The notes under the pieces were generated by a model, which worked only from the letters and a program-made list of their open reading frames with translations, did no database searches and was not told where the DNA came from. A DNA stretch of 64,000 nt. It comes from Cherax quadricarinatus (lineage: Eukaryota > Arthropoda > Malacostraca > Decapoda > Parastacidae). The position numbers and the translations under genes were made by a program. Below are positions 31,552-42,160 of this stretch, one piece after another (within the stretch, counting starts at the first letter, position 1; the number at the start of each line of letters is the position of its first letter). The DNA is taken from contig NC_091369.1 of NCBI RefSeq assembly GCF_038502225.1, positions 9,550,305 to 9,614,304 on the forward strand, read 5' to 3'.

Positions 31552-31828
31552 ACTATAACTAGACTGGGGACCCTCATGCTCAGAGAAGACAATAAACCTA
31601 CCTCAGGGAAAACTCAAGGTTCTCCCCGGAGCTGTTTCAATATTTTCTTCTACCACCCCCTATATTTTATATTCTATGCGAAAATTTATTAATAGGCACA
31701 ATACATTTAGAGGAAACACAAACATGAATACAATGGTACGATATGTTAAAGATTATGGATTTCCTCCAGCTCCTCCGAAGCCGGACGTGAGCCAAGTATG
31801 CAGCAAGCATTTCACCTCTGGATGGCCA
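31552..31828 (-). mobile_element. RLE-type LINE 3' end fragment
   Basis: Collinear with 13100-13370: CTGGGGACCCTCATGCTCAG, CAGGGAAAACTCAAGG, TTCTACCACCCCCTATAT, and finally GCAAGCATTTCACCTCTGGAT. It contains the 3' UTR and the last few codons only. It is sandwiched between RTE copies B and C. Confidence 0.75.
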
Positions 31829-31845
31829 CATACATATATACATCA

Positions 31846-32857
31846 GGCACCTTCCACCAAGGCAGGGTGGCCCGAAAAAGAACAATTTTCATAACTCACT
31901 CAATCACTGTGTTGTCAGAGGCATGCTTACACTACAGTTATAAAACTGCAACATTAACACCCTTCCTTCAGAGTGCAGACACTGTACTTCCCATCTCCAG
32001 GACTCAAGTCCCGTCTGCCGGTTTCCCTGAAGCCCTTCATAAATGTTACCTTGCTTACACTCCAACAGCACGTCAAGTCCTAAAAACCATTTGTCTCCAT
32101 TCGCTCCTAACACGCTCACGCATGCTTGAAGGAAGTCCAAACCCCTCGCACACAAAACCTCCTTTACTCCCTTCCCCCTAACCTTTCCTAGGCCGAAACC
32201 TACACCGCCTTCCCTCCACTACAGATTTATACTCTCGAAGTCATTCTATTTCTTTCCACCCTCTCCACATGTCCGAACCACCTCAACTCCTCAGCCCTCT
32301 GGATAATAGTTTTGGTAATCCTGCACCTCTTCCTAATTCCCAAACCACGATTTCTCTGCATTATATTCACATCACACATTGCTATCAAGCATGACATCTC
32401 CACTGCCTCCAGTCTTCTCCTTGTTGCAACATTCACCACCCATGTTTCACACCCATATAAGGGTATTGGTATAATTATACTCTCATACATTCCCCTCTTT
32501 GTTTCCATTGACAAAGTTCTTTGTCTCCACAGACTCCTAAGTGCACCACTCACCTTTTTCCCCTCATCAATTCTATGATTCACCTCATCCTTCATAGACC
32601 CATCTGCTGACACATCCACTCCTTAATATCTGAATACATTCACCTCCTCCATACTCTCTCCCTCCAATCTTTCGTCATCTATTTTTTTTTATTCTCATCA
32701 CTTTCCTGTATTCACTTTTAATTTTCTTCTTTTACACACCCTACCAAACTCATCAATCAACCTCTGCAACTTCTCCCCAGAATCTCCTGAAAGCAGTGTC
32801 ATCAGCAAAAAGCAACTGTGACAACTCCCACTTTGTGTAGATTGTTTATCTTTTAAC
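31846..32857 (-). mobile_element. RTE-type LINE copy C, diverged
   Basis: Covers the same interval as copy A: 3' UTR from 31846 (CACCTTCCACCAAGGCAGGGTGG) to a 5' truncation at TATCTTTTAACC, where a (TA)n tract begins. Indels break the frame in several places. The longest piece (32227-32619) reads DVSADGSMKDEVNHRIDEGK then LRSLWRQRTLSME. Older than copies A and B. Confidence 0.8.
32227..32619 (-). pseudogene. RTE LINE RT C-terminal piece (copy C)
   Basis: The 130-codon frame aligns to residues 98-229 of the copy A frame with scattered substitutions (for example LYGCETWVVNVATRRRLEAV). A stop replaces the residue before DVSADG, and a small deletion occurs at RAEELRWFGHVER. Non-functional. Confidence 0.78.
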
Positions 32858-32858
32858 C

Positions 32859-32886
<28 letters not shown>
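32858..32886. repeat. (TA)n microsatellite
   Basis: Fourteen or so AT units at the junction of RTE copy C and a MITE-like repeat. Confidence 0.9.
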
Positions 32887-32890
<4 letters not shown>

Positions 32891-33275
32891 GTCGTGCCGA
32901 GTATGTAAAACTGGTCAATTAGCAAGAACTCATTTAAAATTAAGTCCTTTCTAAAATTTTATCTTATACGTTTAAAGATATTTTTTTTTCATTAATGTTA
33001 ATGTAAAAAATTTTGATTATGCTCCAAAAATATCTTAGAAAACTTACCTAACCTTATTATATCAAGAAAAATTTATTTTAGCCTAACCCAACTAAATATA
33101 TTTTAGATTTGTTTACAGTAATTTAATAGTAAACACAGTGAAATATCCTTTTTTCGTTAGGTTCAGAATGATTTTGGCGAAATTATTGCATACACAAATT
33201 TTCGCTTGTCTTATATGGCAAGATGAGCGTTGCTTTCAAGCCAAAATCGCAAGTTCTGCCTATTCGGCACGACAT
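32887..33275 (+). repeat. MITE-like repeat, fullest copy
   Basis: About 390 bp bounded by ATGTCGTGCCGAGTATG at the start and CCTATTCGGCACGACAT at the end. These are inverted over about 13 bases. It matches 12653-12991 almost throughout. (TA)n lies on both sides (32858-32886 and 33281-33314). It has no ORF. The flanking TA tracts could be a target preference of a TA-targeting transposase. Confidence 0.75.
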
Positions 33276-33277
33276 TT

Positions 33278-33280
<3 letters not shown>

Positions 33281-33314
<34 letters not shown>
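33281..33314. repeat. (TA)n microsatellite
   Basis: About 16 units following the MITE terminus. Confidence 0.9.
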
Positions 33315-33316
<2 letters not shown>

Positions 33317-33490
33317 CAGATAATTAAATTACTAAGTAAAGGCAAGACAATTCACAAAAAAATCTATGAAGAGTAAGTCACAGTACCGTGGCTGGAATAA
33401 TTCACAACCTTTAAATTGAAGATAAAATTTGTCGATGATTAGATCGGTCTTGGACATTACTGTGTTCAAGACAAACCAACACAACGTGTT

Positions 33491-33994
33491 ATGTTAAATA
33501 TGTATTTTGTTTGTGAAAAGCAGCTTGTTACACAAAACATACAGGCTGTGTCACAGAGCCCTACAGGTCCCACAGGTGGATTAAAAAAACAAGCAGGAAC
33601 TGTTATTAATACATTTGCACATCAAAGGCAGGTAAAACATAAAAACTGTTTTATAAACCAACGCCTACAGGTAGAACAAATAGGGTGTTATGTACACACA
33701 CCTGCAGGTCCCCAGGTATTAAGAAAACTCCTGCAAGGAGGTAAAACAAGCAAGTTTTATCATAAACACACCTTCCCATCAGAGGCAGGTAAAACACTCA
33801 GGCTGTGTTATAAACACACACCTGCTGGTCCCACAGGGAGGTGTAAGCTAGGTGGTGGTGGGCGAGTGCTGGCCTGCCTCGAGTGGAAAGCCAAATATGC
33901 CAGGGGCCACTTGAGAGTCACCTTACACAAACTCCCACCTTTAACCTCTCCTGGACCTTCTCGCAACCTCCACCTCCATCAAACAAAAATTTAA
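33491..33994 (+). repeat. Degenerate minisatellite with a 167-codon open frame
   Basis: Repeated modules of about 50-60 bp combine GCAGGTAAAACA, a CAGGCTGTGTTATAAACACAC stretch and CACCTGC(A/T)GGTCCC. Five or six versions can be seen between about 33540 and 33850. The array stays open for 167 codons, giving recurrent HTPAGP and GKT peptides. I see no known domain or signal peptide, and the frame may be open by chance because the repeat lacks stops. Confidence 0.5.
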
Positions 33995-34369
33995 TTCATG
34001 TGTATTCTGAATCTAAAATAGGTTGTATACTGTGCAACAGGTCTCCAGGTAAATCATCAGTTGGTTACATTTTGCCCAGAAAATAAATTTCTGGCTATCT
34101 CAGTTATAGTTTCTTCAGGAACCTATATAGCTACTTGTTAACGTTTCCAGTAATCTTTTCCCGCACGATCGTCTCAGCCCAAACCTCCTAAATTGGCAAG
34201 GAAATGCGTAAGAACTAACAACAGGCAGAGGAAAATAAAAGTGCGTGTAAAATGAATGAAAGTAGATGATATGGATTTACTTACGGTCTCGTATGTTCAC
34301 GAGACAAAAGGTCATCTATACTCCAGTGCAAAACATTTAACAGGCCTTTCACGTTCGTATTAAGTTTCT

Positions 34370-34645
34370 GGGTGGTTGCTGACCACCAAATTACTCTTGA
34401 GAGTTGTAGAAAGGCAAAATCATGTAATACTGTCATACCACCTGGCTGCCTTCAAGAGGAGCTGGACAGATACCTAAAATCAGTACCCGACCAGCTGGGC
34501 TGTGGTTCGTACGTTGGACTACGTGCGGCCAGCAGTAACAGCCTGGTTGATCATGCCCTGATCCACCGGGAGACCAGGTCAAGGACTGGGCCGCGGAAGC
34601 GTTGACCCCCGGAACACCCTCCATGTATGCAGACATTTGACAGAT
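34370..34645 (+). mobile_element. CR1-like LINE tail, well preserved
   Basis: The frame reads LQEELDRYLKSVPDQLGCGS then YVGLRAASSNSLVDHALIHRE and ends in the GC-rich tail with GACCCCCGGAACACCCTCCA. This copy best shows the family's 3' terminus. Confidence 0.7.
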
Positions 34646-34650
34646 TTCCA

Positions 34651-36040
34651 AAGTGGTTCCATTCTGGCAGCCTGGCCCAAGACCACACTTCCCTGATGAC
34701 CATTAGTATTACTGGTTGCGGCCCATACAACCACGACCACCACATTCCCACTCTTCAGGCACTTACAGGAAGCTTCTAATTCTAATGTGAATTATTTCCC
34801 TAAGTGCCCTTTCTTCATTTTTGTGAGCTATTTTTCTTCAAATCTTTAATATCAGCTATTCTTGGTTAAGTCTGGCTAGTATACTAAATATTAACCCACA
34901 TTTGAGTTTGACAGATTATGAAAAAAAAGTAGCTTACGTTTGGCAGCTTTAGGTGTACTGTAAAATCTCGAGCGTGCGTTTTGTAACACTTAAAACAAAA
35001 ACTAAGTTGGGGAATGGGTTGTTGCGAAGCTTCCCCTCCAGTTTCTTCTCGAAAACATCTTCATTCATACCCTTCGCACACTTCTAACCTTGAATATTGT
35101 TCCGGCCACATTGTGACTTGCTAAGTTATTCCCGAGGGAAAGTCCGACACAAGAGAAACCAGAATAAAACATGTTAATATAAATGGTTCCGTGTATTAAA
35201 GGTATGTCAAATGCGATCATCGCCCACGCACCCGTTTAACACCAGCTCCCCTGAATTAGAAAGGAAATATTACAGGAATGATAATTACTATGCAGAGAAA
35301 ACGTAGACATTTGTAAGATTTACCCGCAATCTTACATGTTCTAGAGACATAGCAGCAATCCTACCCAGTGCAAAACATTAACCAAGCTTCCTTTTCACAC
35401 AAATGACAAGCTATATGAGTAAAGCCTCTCTGGGGGAGGAAGGGTGCTGTCTATCAACTTGTTATCTTATTACAGCAGAGGCTGAACGCTCAGACGAGCC
35501 GTAGTGACTTTCCCAGGTGTAGGGATTTTAAGTGGATTGAGTCAGGTGAGAAACGAGCAGTAAAGAGGAAACAAAATTACTTGGTCTTGGGTTTTAAAGC
35601 AGGGTTGTCTAACCTCAGTTTGTGAACCCCCAAACAAAATTTATCCCAACCCACGCATCCCTCTCTCAATTTTTTTTGATGTTATAAAAACAAGGATTGA
35701 GTAAACATCCAAAATATATTGAATTCAAATTTAACTGTAGATATGTAGAACCAAAGTACTCTTAATCATAAAAACTGTATATTCAATAGTAAACACGTGA
35801 ATTACTTAGTCTAAGCAGCATAAATAGTGCAGTGAGACCTCTGGCTTTGCATTTTAATCATGAACAATCTGAAGCGAGGAAGAATGTTTTAAGTGTGTCA
35901 GGCACATGTCATGCTGACATTCGAGGTGTTTGCTATATTTAGTTATGCCTCACAAAGGTAAGTAATAACGAATGGGACAACTTATACGAGTATCGCCAAG
36001 ATTAATACATCAAATCGGGAGTACCAGGGAATAGAAATAG
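34651..36040. other. No recognised gene
   Basis: About 1.4 kb of AT-rich DNA with no recognised repeat or frame. A short repeat (AAACGTAGACATTTGTAAGATTTACC) resembles 37960-38000 (GGCAAAATTTACCTGAAATCTC), with shared GTTCTAGAGACA/GTTCATAAGACA and GCAATCCTA.CAGTG blocks. The two stretches are diverged copies of one dispersed repeat, also seen at 34255-34345. Confidence 0.45.

Positions 36041-36041
<1 letters not shown>

Positions 36042-36121
<80 letters not shown>
36042..36121. repeat. (TA)n microsatellite
   Basis: About 40 units. Confidence 0.95.
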
Positions 36122-36126
<5 letters not shown>

Positions 36127-36184
36127 TGTTCCCCAACAATGGTGAGCATTACCTCCTCCCTGGAGTGTCAGGGATTATGTATTC

Positions 36185-36290
36185 TCGGCAGCGGGTTAGC
36201 CACTGGTTAGCGACGTCATGCCATACTGGCTGGTCCAGCTTTCTCAATGACCAGAAGCGTACTTGGTTCGAACACGAGCGAGGCTGATAA
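36185..36290 (+). repeat. tRNA-like sequence, possible SINE head
   Basis: GGTTAGCCACTGGTTAGCGA (A-box-like) and TTGGTTCGAACACGAGC (B-box-like) are about 65 bases apart, a spacing typical of a long-arm tRNA. No clear cloverleaf or SINE body was identified. Confidence 0.35.
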
Positions 36291-36559
36291 TTTGTCCTTG
36301 ATTTGTAATATATTCCATAAGTTATCAACGTAATTTTTAAGTATTAACATATTATTTTACCAAATAATACTATAAATTACTATTGTATCCTCGGCACCGT
36401 TCACACACCCCTGCTGAGGCTTCTTAGGCGTGCACGCACTCCCAGTTAGACAGTCCTGGTCTGTCTCAGACCACATTTAGTAGTTGTGTATCTTGCCTGT
36501 TACAGAATAGCTCTATTATACTGTAGGCTACGCTTTCATCAAACAGTTCACACAATCGA

Positions 36560-36850
36560 CACCATGCCTAACCCTTCTAGGGTAGGGTAGGTGCCTGAGC
36601 CAGAGCTTGCAGCTCATCAGACTGTCATTCCCATTAGCCCACTTGGGGCGGGGATGGCAAACCAGAGAGGCCTAGCTTGTGGCTAGGCCTGGGGACAGTT
36701 GGTCCCAAACATGAGGAGGTACTTGTGCCTCCTCCCATGGGAGACTAAGGTCTCAGACACTCCCTAAAGAGGGAGCCAAGGCCGGGCCACCACTTGGAAA
36801 AGGCCCGGGCCGGGAGAATACCGGCGAATCTTTAATAATAATAATAATCA
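36560..36850 (+). mobile_element. GC-rich repeat ending in (AAT)n
   Basis: A GC-rich block (GGGGCGGGGATGG, GGCCGGGCCACC, CCCGGGCCGGGAGAATACCG) stands out from the AT-rich surroundings and ends in AATAATAATAATAAT. The trinucleotide tail is typical of several LINE/SINE 3' ends. I do not recognise the family. Confidence 0.4.
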
Positions 36851-36984
36851 AACAGTTAACTAGTGTAGAGATGCAAGATATGAACACACAAGGTTTCAGA
36901 TATCTTATAACTAGTAGTAAAGTGATTAGTCTATTATATATAAGTTTTGTTTGTCAATACACATTTTATTAGAGGACACTTTTG

Positions 36985-37035
36985 TACTGGACACCTGATC
37001 TCAGGCCGGCCTGCGGTAATAAAGTCCTCGAAACT
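36985..37035 (+). mobile_element. LINE tail scrap
   Basis: GATCTCAGGCCGGCCTGCGG then CCTCGAAACTGGTCACAAG resembles the CR1-like tail end. It is very short. Confidence 0.35.
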
Positions 37036-37172
37036 GGTCACAAGTAAATTACAAGAGAGCACTCGTTAGCCATTGGAAAGAATCAGTCAAATATGATCAA
37101 AGGAAGCAGTTCAATGATCATATCTCTCTTGAACAAAATATACCTACCCTACCTCCAAGCTTTAATTTATTG

Positions 37173-37176
<4 letters not shown>

Positions 37177-37251
<75 letters not shown>
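37177..37251. repeat. (TA)n microsatellite
   Basis: About 37 units. Confidence 0.95.
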
Positions 37252-37252
<1 letters not shown>

Positions 37253-38546
37253 CACATGCTCTAATTATCTCCAATCTTCAATTTTCGTACAACATATGAT
37301 GTTCTAATCAATAATATGTAGCCTTTTAGTCGTCCCCACACTTACTGTGACAAAGACCTACAAAAAAGCTGACATGTTGTAGTAGCAACAATAAATTTTC
37401 TTGTTCCAACCTATGTTCTTATTGTCTTTAAATTCATAAGTCAGTTTTTAAGAGGTTTGACAACCTAAAATTTTAATAATTTTTATGGCACTATTTTGGA
37501 CTATGGCATCGATTGTCATGGTAGGGGAAACTAATGTTAGAAGGAACCCACAAAGTTTCTCTTAATCCATTTGTCTTGCACGCGTGTCGGGCTTCCCAGA
37601 GACAAACAAGCATTACATCAATAGGCTAATTCTCGCAGAGAATTAGATACGGAGTCAGAGGAACTGCGTAGTTATGGCTTCTAAGCCTAAAACCGATGAG
37701 TAAAATAATTAAGTCTGGAAGACAGAAGCCAGGTTATTGATTTAACATCTCAGTATTATATTATCATCGAATTGCATTAACAACTATACTTCCCACCCTC
37801 CCGCCACCTGTAATAGAAACGAGTGACCAACCAGTTAAATGTATATCACTCCAGCGGCTCTCTCTCAGATCAAGTCTTTTAAGTCAGAATGTAAATGTTT
37901 GAAAAAGCACCACTACGAAACATGGAAAACTATTGCTCAGTGAATGTAAATAAAAGGCAAAATTTACCTGAAATCTCACATGTTCATAAGACAAGAAAAA
38001 CCAGCAATCCTATCAGTGGAAAACGTTTAACAGGCTTCCGTTTCACAGTCTGTACAAGAGGCTGGTAGCAAGTTCTTGGGTGGTGGCTCTCAATCAATTA
38101 CATACCAAAGCTGCAAAAAAAATGGGTGTTCAAAAGCACTGAATTTTAAAAGACGCGTTACATGCCAAGCTTTGACTGAAACAACGTTTTGATCAGTATA
38201 GAGCTTTATATTAAAGTTCTACACAGTAAAATGTTGTCCCAATAAAAGTTTGTCTAGCAACACTTGTGTTTTCTTCACCGTGGTCACCAGTACGCTATTT
38301 AGATCCAAAATTGAACTCGGTAACTTGCTGAAGATGAAGATTAAACATACTGGATATATTAGCATCGTTTACAGTTATTTATCTATGTTTCGCTCGCTGG
38401 AACCTAAAGCTCCTGGCGCCATAAACACCAGTGCAAATAAAAATTCAAACTTTAGTAAGGTGATTATTTACCTAAACTGATTATTGGTATGTCTCTACCA
38501 ATCATACTCTTAGGATTATATAGTACATATATATCAGTATCTTGTG
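37252..38546. other. No recognised gene
   Basis: AT-rich. The 37960-38090 stretch is related to 35300-35410. A faint PLE-like end (ACACAGTAAAATGTTGTCCC) lies at 38220-38245. No family signature in the open frames. Confidence 0.4.
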
Positions 38547-38815
38547 AGGGATGGGGAGGGGAAGCGAGGGGAATGAAGAGCTGGGAAAAGTGTCAAAAAA
38601 TGGAGAAGGGAGAGAGGGAGAAGGAAAGGGCAAGAGAAGAGGGGCAAGAGTGGGGGAAGAGATGGGGAAGAGGAGAGGGGGAAGAGGAAGGGGGGAAGAG
38701 AAACGAGGGGGGAGAGAGGAAGAGGGGGAAAGCGAGGGGAAAGAAGAGGGGGAAAGCAGCGAGGGAAAAGCAGCGAGGGGAAAGAAGAGAGGGTGAAGTA
38801 GCCAGGAAGGTACTA
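38547..38815. repeat. Purine-rich (GGGA/GAAG)n tract
   Basis: About 270 bases almost free of pyrimidines on the plus strand. Imperfect units are GAGGGGAA and GAAGAGGGGGAAAGC. It makes Glu/Gly/Lys/Arg-only frames (for example 38489-38881) that are compositional, not coding. Long homopurine strands can form triplex DNA. Confidence 0.85.
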
Positions 38816-39119
38816 GATGTTTTTCAGCTTGTACCTAACTACTTAACTGTTGACAGTTCTGGAGGGTCACTGCCCTTGTAGCTCGCTCCCTGATTAACCA
38901 AGTCACTGGTGCTAGCAGCAACCAAGCCACTGGATGGTGACAATTCGCACAACAGGTTTTCACTAATACTACATTTCCATGCGTATAGTTTTCTCAAGGT
39001 CAAAACTTAATCAGTCTCTACACAAAGCAAAACGCTGCCCCATTAAGATTTTTTTTCTGCATCTTTTATCTTTTTCATCATCCTCGATAACACTATACTC
39101 TTTCCCTTACCTTCAACGA
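38816..39119. other. No recognised feature
   Basis: A LINE-tail-like scrap near 38880-38940 (CTGATTAACCAAG..GCTAGCAGCAACCAAG); otherwise unassigned. Confidence 0.4.
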
Positions 39120-39905
39120 TCACATCATAACGGCAGGGAAAATGATAGGCTGGATAACTAGAACCTTCAAAAGGGTTTGATGATTATCTAAGTCACTCGT
39201 TCTTTATTGGTCAAAATATTGTTTTATTCTTATAGCCCCTTTTAAAGGCGCGTTAGTCTCTCTGTCTCCGAATAAGTTTATTTTTCCCTATAATCTACCT
39301 TGTCCAAATGCGATAGTAATTATGAACAAGGTAGATTATAGGAAAAAAAAATAACAGATTATTAGAACACGGGGGAAGAGACATGCCCCTTAAAGGCAGG
39401 CAAAAAATGCAGATCTGGAAAGTGTACAGAGAACCTTCGCTGCCCGCATAAAGTCGAGCACCTAAATTACTGGGAACGCCTGAGGTCTCTTGAGTTGTTC
39501 TCCTTGGAACGTAAGCGGGAAAAACACATCACTATGCCTAGTAAATTCTGAAAGGAGTGGTCCTAAATCTACATACAGAAATCACTGCCTATGAAAGCAA
39601 GAGACATGACAAACGGCGCAAAATACCCCCAGTGAAAAGTAGAGATGTCATGAGTACACTTGACTCATTAAGTATGAAGGGACCAAGACTTTTTAACACC
39701 CTTCATATAGGGAGGATACAAAAGAACCCTGGCAGTCTTCAAGTGAGAACCGGATAAGTTCCCCGAGTCATTTCCTGATCATCTGAGTTGCTGTGCATAA
39801 GTTGGACAATGCGCAGCTAGCACTAAAATCCTGGTTGATCAGGCCATCCTCAGAAAGGCCTCATCTGGGCCCAGACCGCGGAGGCGTTGATCTCTAAAAA
39901 CTTCA
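39120..39905 (+). mobile_element. CR1-like LINE fragment with an insertion
   Basis: Collinear with the 20851-21594 element in plus orientation: GRENDRLDN-type RT sequence at 39130, then LNYWERLRSLELFSLERKRE at 39450-39520, then a diverged VVLNLHTEITAYESKRHDKR stretch and the tail. A fold-back element at about 39248-39383 interrupts it. Stops and shifts occur throughout, so no product is expected. Confidence 0.65.
39232..39402. mobile_element. Small fold-back element within the LINE
   Basis: Similar short sequences GCCCCTTTTAAAGGC (39234-39248) and GCCCCTTAAAGGC (39386-39398) flank about 135 bases. Inside, CCTATAATCTACCTTGTCC (39294-39312) pairs with the inverted ACAAGGTAGATTATAGG (39325-39341). 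The outer parts are also roughly inverted (GTCTCT..TTATTTTTCC). The second half recurs at 2100-2135. Confidence 0.5.
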
Positions 39906-40004
39906 GGTAGGCTTAAAAGAGCAGGAGGCTCGACAGACGATGAAAAAGACCGCAATGAAAGGTCGTCTAATACCCACACTATGAGAACAACTCTTAAGTG
40001 ATTA

Positions 40005-40210
40005 CTTTCAAATGTAATGGGAATCGCCAAACGATTCTTCGCTGTCTTCACGAAGAAACTTCACAGTCTTTCCGGTCACCTCCTGACCAGCCATGCTCTC
40101 CTGATTACGTTAGATTGCGTGCAGCTGGCACCAACAACCTTACTGTTGAGGCCAACAACCAGGAGACCTGGTCCATAACTGTACCGTAGAAGCGAAGACC
40201 CAGAAATCAA
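40005..40210 (+). mobile_element. CR1-like LINE tail remnant
   Basis: LHEETSQSFRSPPDQPCSPD and RLRAAGTNN echo the VPDQPGC..LRAASSNSL block. The tail GGAGACCTGGTCCATAACTG follows. Confidence 0.55.
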
Positions 40211-40464
40211 TTAACAAGCAGGTAAGTAGGTAAGATTGCTGATCTTTTATTTCTCATGAACATTTAAGATGAGTAATAGTTCTTGCACTTCGTATATACA
40301 GCTTTCTTGAGTGTCTCCTAATAGTTCTTACTGTTGCAACATCTGTTCTAATTTACGAAGATTTGTAGAAGAGCGGGGTCGTGAGGGCGCTGCTTACATT
40401 CATTGAGAAGCTTTCAGTCAGGAGGAGAAATACCTCGCCTGGAGCATGAGCATCAATAACGTTT

Positions 40465-40560
40465 GATCCGTGAAATGGTAGCTCCAATTACTTGAATCAA
40501 GAGCACTTCACCAGCATCAAGGCACAATCTTGAATTCTGGGTGAAGGGGTGATGATCCCA
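40465..40560 (+). repeat. Dispersed repeat (CAAGAGCCCTT family)
   Basis: TAGCTCCAATTACTTGAATC, then AAGAGCACTTCACCAGCATC and AAGG, match 58880-58925. Confidence 0.5.
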
Positions 40561-40629
40561 GGAACCACAGACAGATATAATAGACATGACTTGCACACTT
40601 ACAGCCGTTGTTCCATGATACAGGGAGCA

Positions 40630-40690
40630 GTGGTACTCGCCTCTTAAGACCACCTGGATTTAAATCCAGGACTGAATTACCACTCCGGAC
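40630..40690 (+). repeat. tRNA-like stretch
   Basis: CAGTGGTACTCGCCTCTTAAG and TGGATTTAAATCCAGGA resemble A and B boxes. No full cloverleaf was built. Confidence 0.25.
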
Positions 40691-40784
40691 CGAGATGCGG
40701 TGACGATAACCCCCAGAACCATCAACCTGTGGCTAGGCAGCCACCCTTGTGAACGTACCTGTGATAGCTGTTGAGGGTTCAACA

Positions 40785-40900
40785 CTCGCAGCTGGGCCTG
40801 GCTCCAGGCTTCCCTCATGATTGTCTGCTCAAACAATCTGTTGCTACTGGTGACCCTCTGGCCTATATAACTTCACAGCCTGGTTGACATCTGCATCCTA
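40785..40900 (-). mobile_element. CR1-like LINE tail remnant
   Basis: GGCCTGGCTCCAGGCTTCCC, then CAATCTGTTGCTACTGGTGAC and CTTCACAGCCTGGTTGACA is a degraded reverse complement of the tail. Confidence 0.45.
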
Positions 40901-41466
40901 CAATATCTCAAGACCTGGACGTATCCCTTGGATAATGGTCTTGTTGGGAAAGAATATAAATATATCAGCTAGAAAATGGCTCTGTCTCCGGCTTCAGTAT
41001 GCAAAAGTAGAACAAACTCTCATTCCTATTACTACAATATCCCCTCTATCAAGGTATTACTAAAACAATACAGTACTCTGGTAGACACTGGCTTCCACTT
41101 TAATTAAATCCTTTAGTATTAAGATAGTGTTAAAAGCAAAAAGAACCAGAAGAAGAAAACCGAAAGAGCAAATAGTTTCCTGTAAAATGAAGATGGCAAA
41201 AATTGTATAAAAAATGTAATAAGCAAAGTGTATACACGATACGGAGAAGCCACGCAGTAAGGTTAAGGGTGAGTGAAGGTGATCAAGAAAGTTCACTGCT
41301 CGCCCTCCCCCCCACCCCTCCCTCCCTCCTTCCTTCCTCACTTGCTTCACATGTAACGGAACTAAATTGAGGCAGATCAGAGGAAAAAAGATGATTCAAA
41401 AGAACACTGGCTGTATGACAGTCCAGTAAGAGCAACACAACCATGACTACTTACAACCACGCCTAT
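40900..41466. other. No recognised feature
   Basis: A CCCTCCCTCC-rich patch lies at 41295-41340. No supported ORF. Confidence 0.4.
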
Positions 41467-41525
41467 ACCTGGAGAGGGTTCTCTCCAGGTCTATAGTTAC
41501 AAACACTACCCGGTGTTTGTAACTA
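41467..41525. repeat. Two adjacent perfect hairpins
   Basis: Hairpin one: ACCTGGAGAG (41467-41476) pairs with CTCTCCAGGT (41481-41490). Hairpin two: TAGTTACAAACAC (41494-41506) pairs with GTGTTTGTAACTA (41513-41525). Both have perfect arms and loops of 4-6 bases. Confidence 0.8.
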
Positions 41526-42040
41526 CAGACCTATAGATCATCGCCCCTGGAGCCGTCTCATAATGCTGCCTCCTACTTCATGACATGTCAGTAGGCTGTT
41601 GGTGTAAGCTGCAAGACGTTCGACGTACATACCACAACACGGCTCTTCACTAACAAGTTTTCAGGAATCTAAATTTTCTAACAATTCAAACTGTAAATCT
41701 AATATTTGAAGTTTGTATTAGATACACTTGAACTTGTAGTACATACTATGTTATCTACTGGAGAAATGCACCCCAGCTTTGCAGTGCAGTATTTTATAGT
41801 CCACAATGCCTTTGTCTCACACACGAGATATTAGAGTGCAAATTTACAACCAATCCCTCCACCCAGGATTTTCTAGGTATACATTATATTTCTCACCTGC
41901 ACTCAAAGTACAATTCGATATATTTTAGACATTCCTAACGAGTTTGGTATGACAAACATGTACAATTTTACGATCTGCAGTTTCGGCTGTCTTAAGTATG
42001 GCTATTAATATGTACTTCCGCCGCTTCCTTACACACAATC
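41526..42040. other. No recognised feature, LINE debris
   Basis: ATTTACAACCAATCCCTCC and GTATACATTATATTTCTCA near 41840-41900 resemble the minus-strand LINE sequence at 21240-21290. Otherwise unassigned. Confidence 0.4.
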
Positions 42041-42044
42041 TCGG

Positions 42045-42160
42045 GGAGTCACAGCCCCTGCGGACCGATCCCAGACCAAGCCTTCCTGTTTATGGCTTAA
42101 TCAACTAGGCTGTTGGTGCTGACTGCACGCAGTTCAATGCTATGGGAAAAACGGAGTTTA
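42045..42160 (-). mobile_element. CR1-like LINE tail remnant
   Basis: CACAGCCCCTGCGGACCGATCC, then TTAATCAACTAGGCTGTTGG and TGCACGCAGTTCAATGC, is a reverse-complement tail. Confidence 0.5.

Noticed and set aside
38489..38881. 130-codon Glu/Lys/Gly/Arg-rich frame
   Set aside because: Follows the homopurine composition. All three phases are open and no domain is present.
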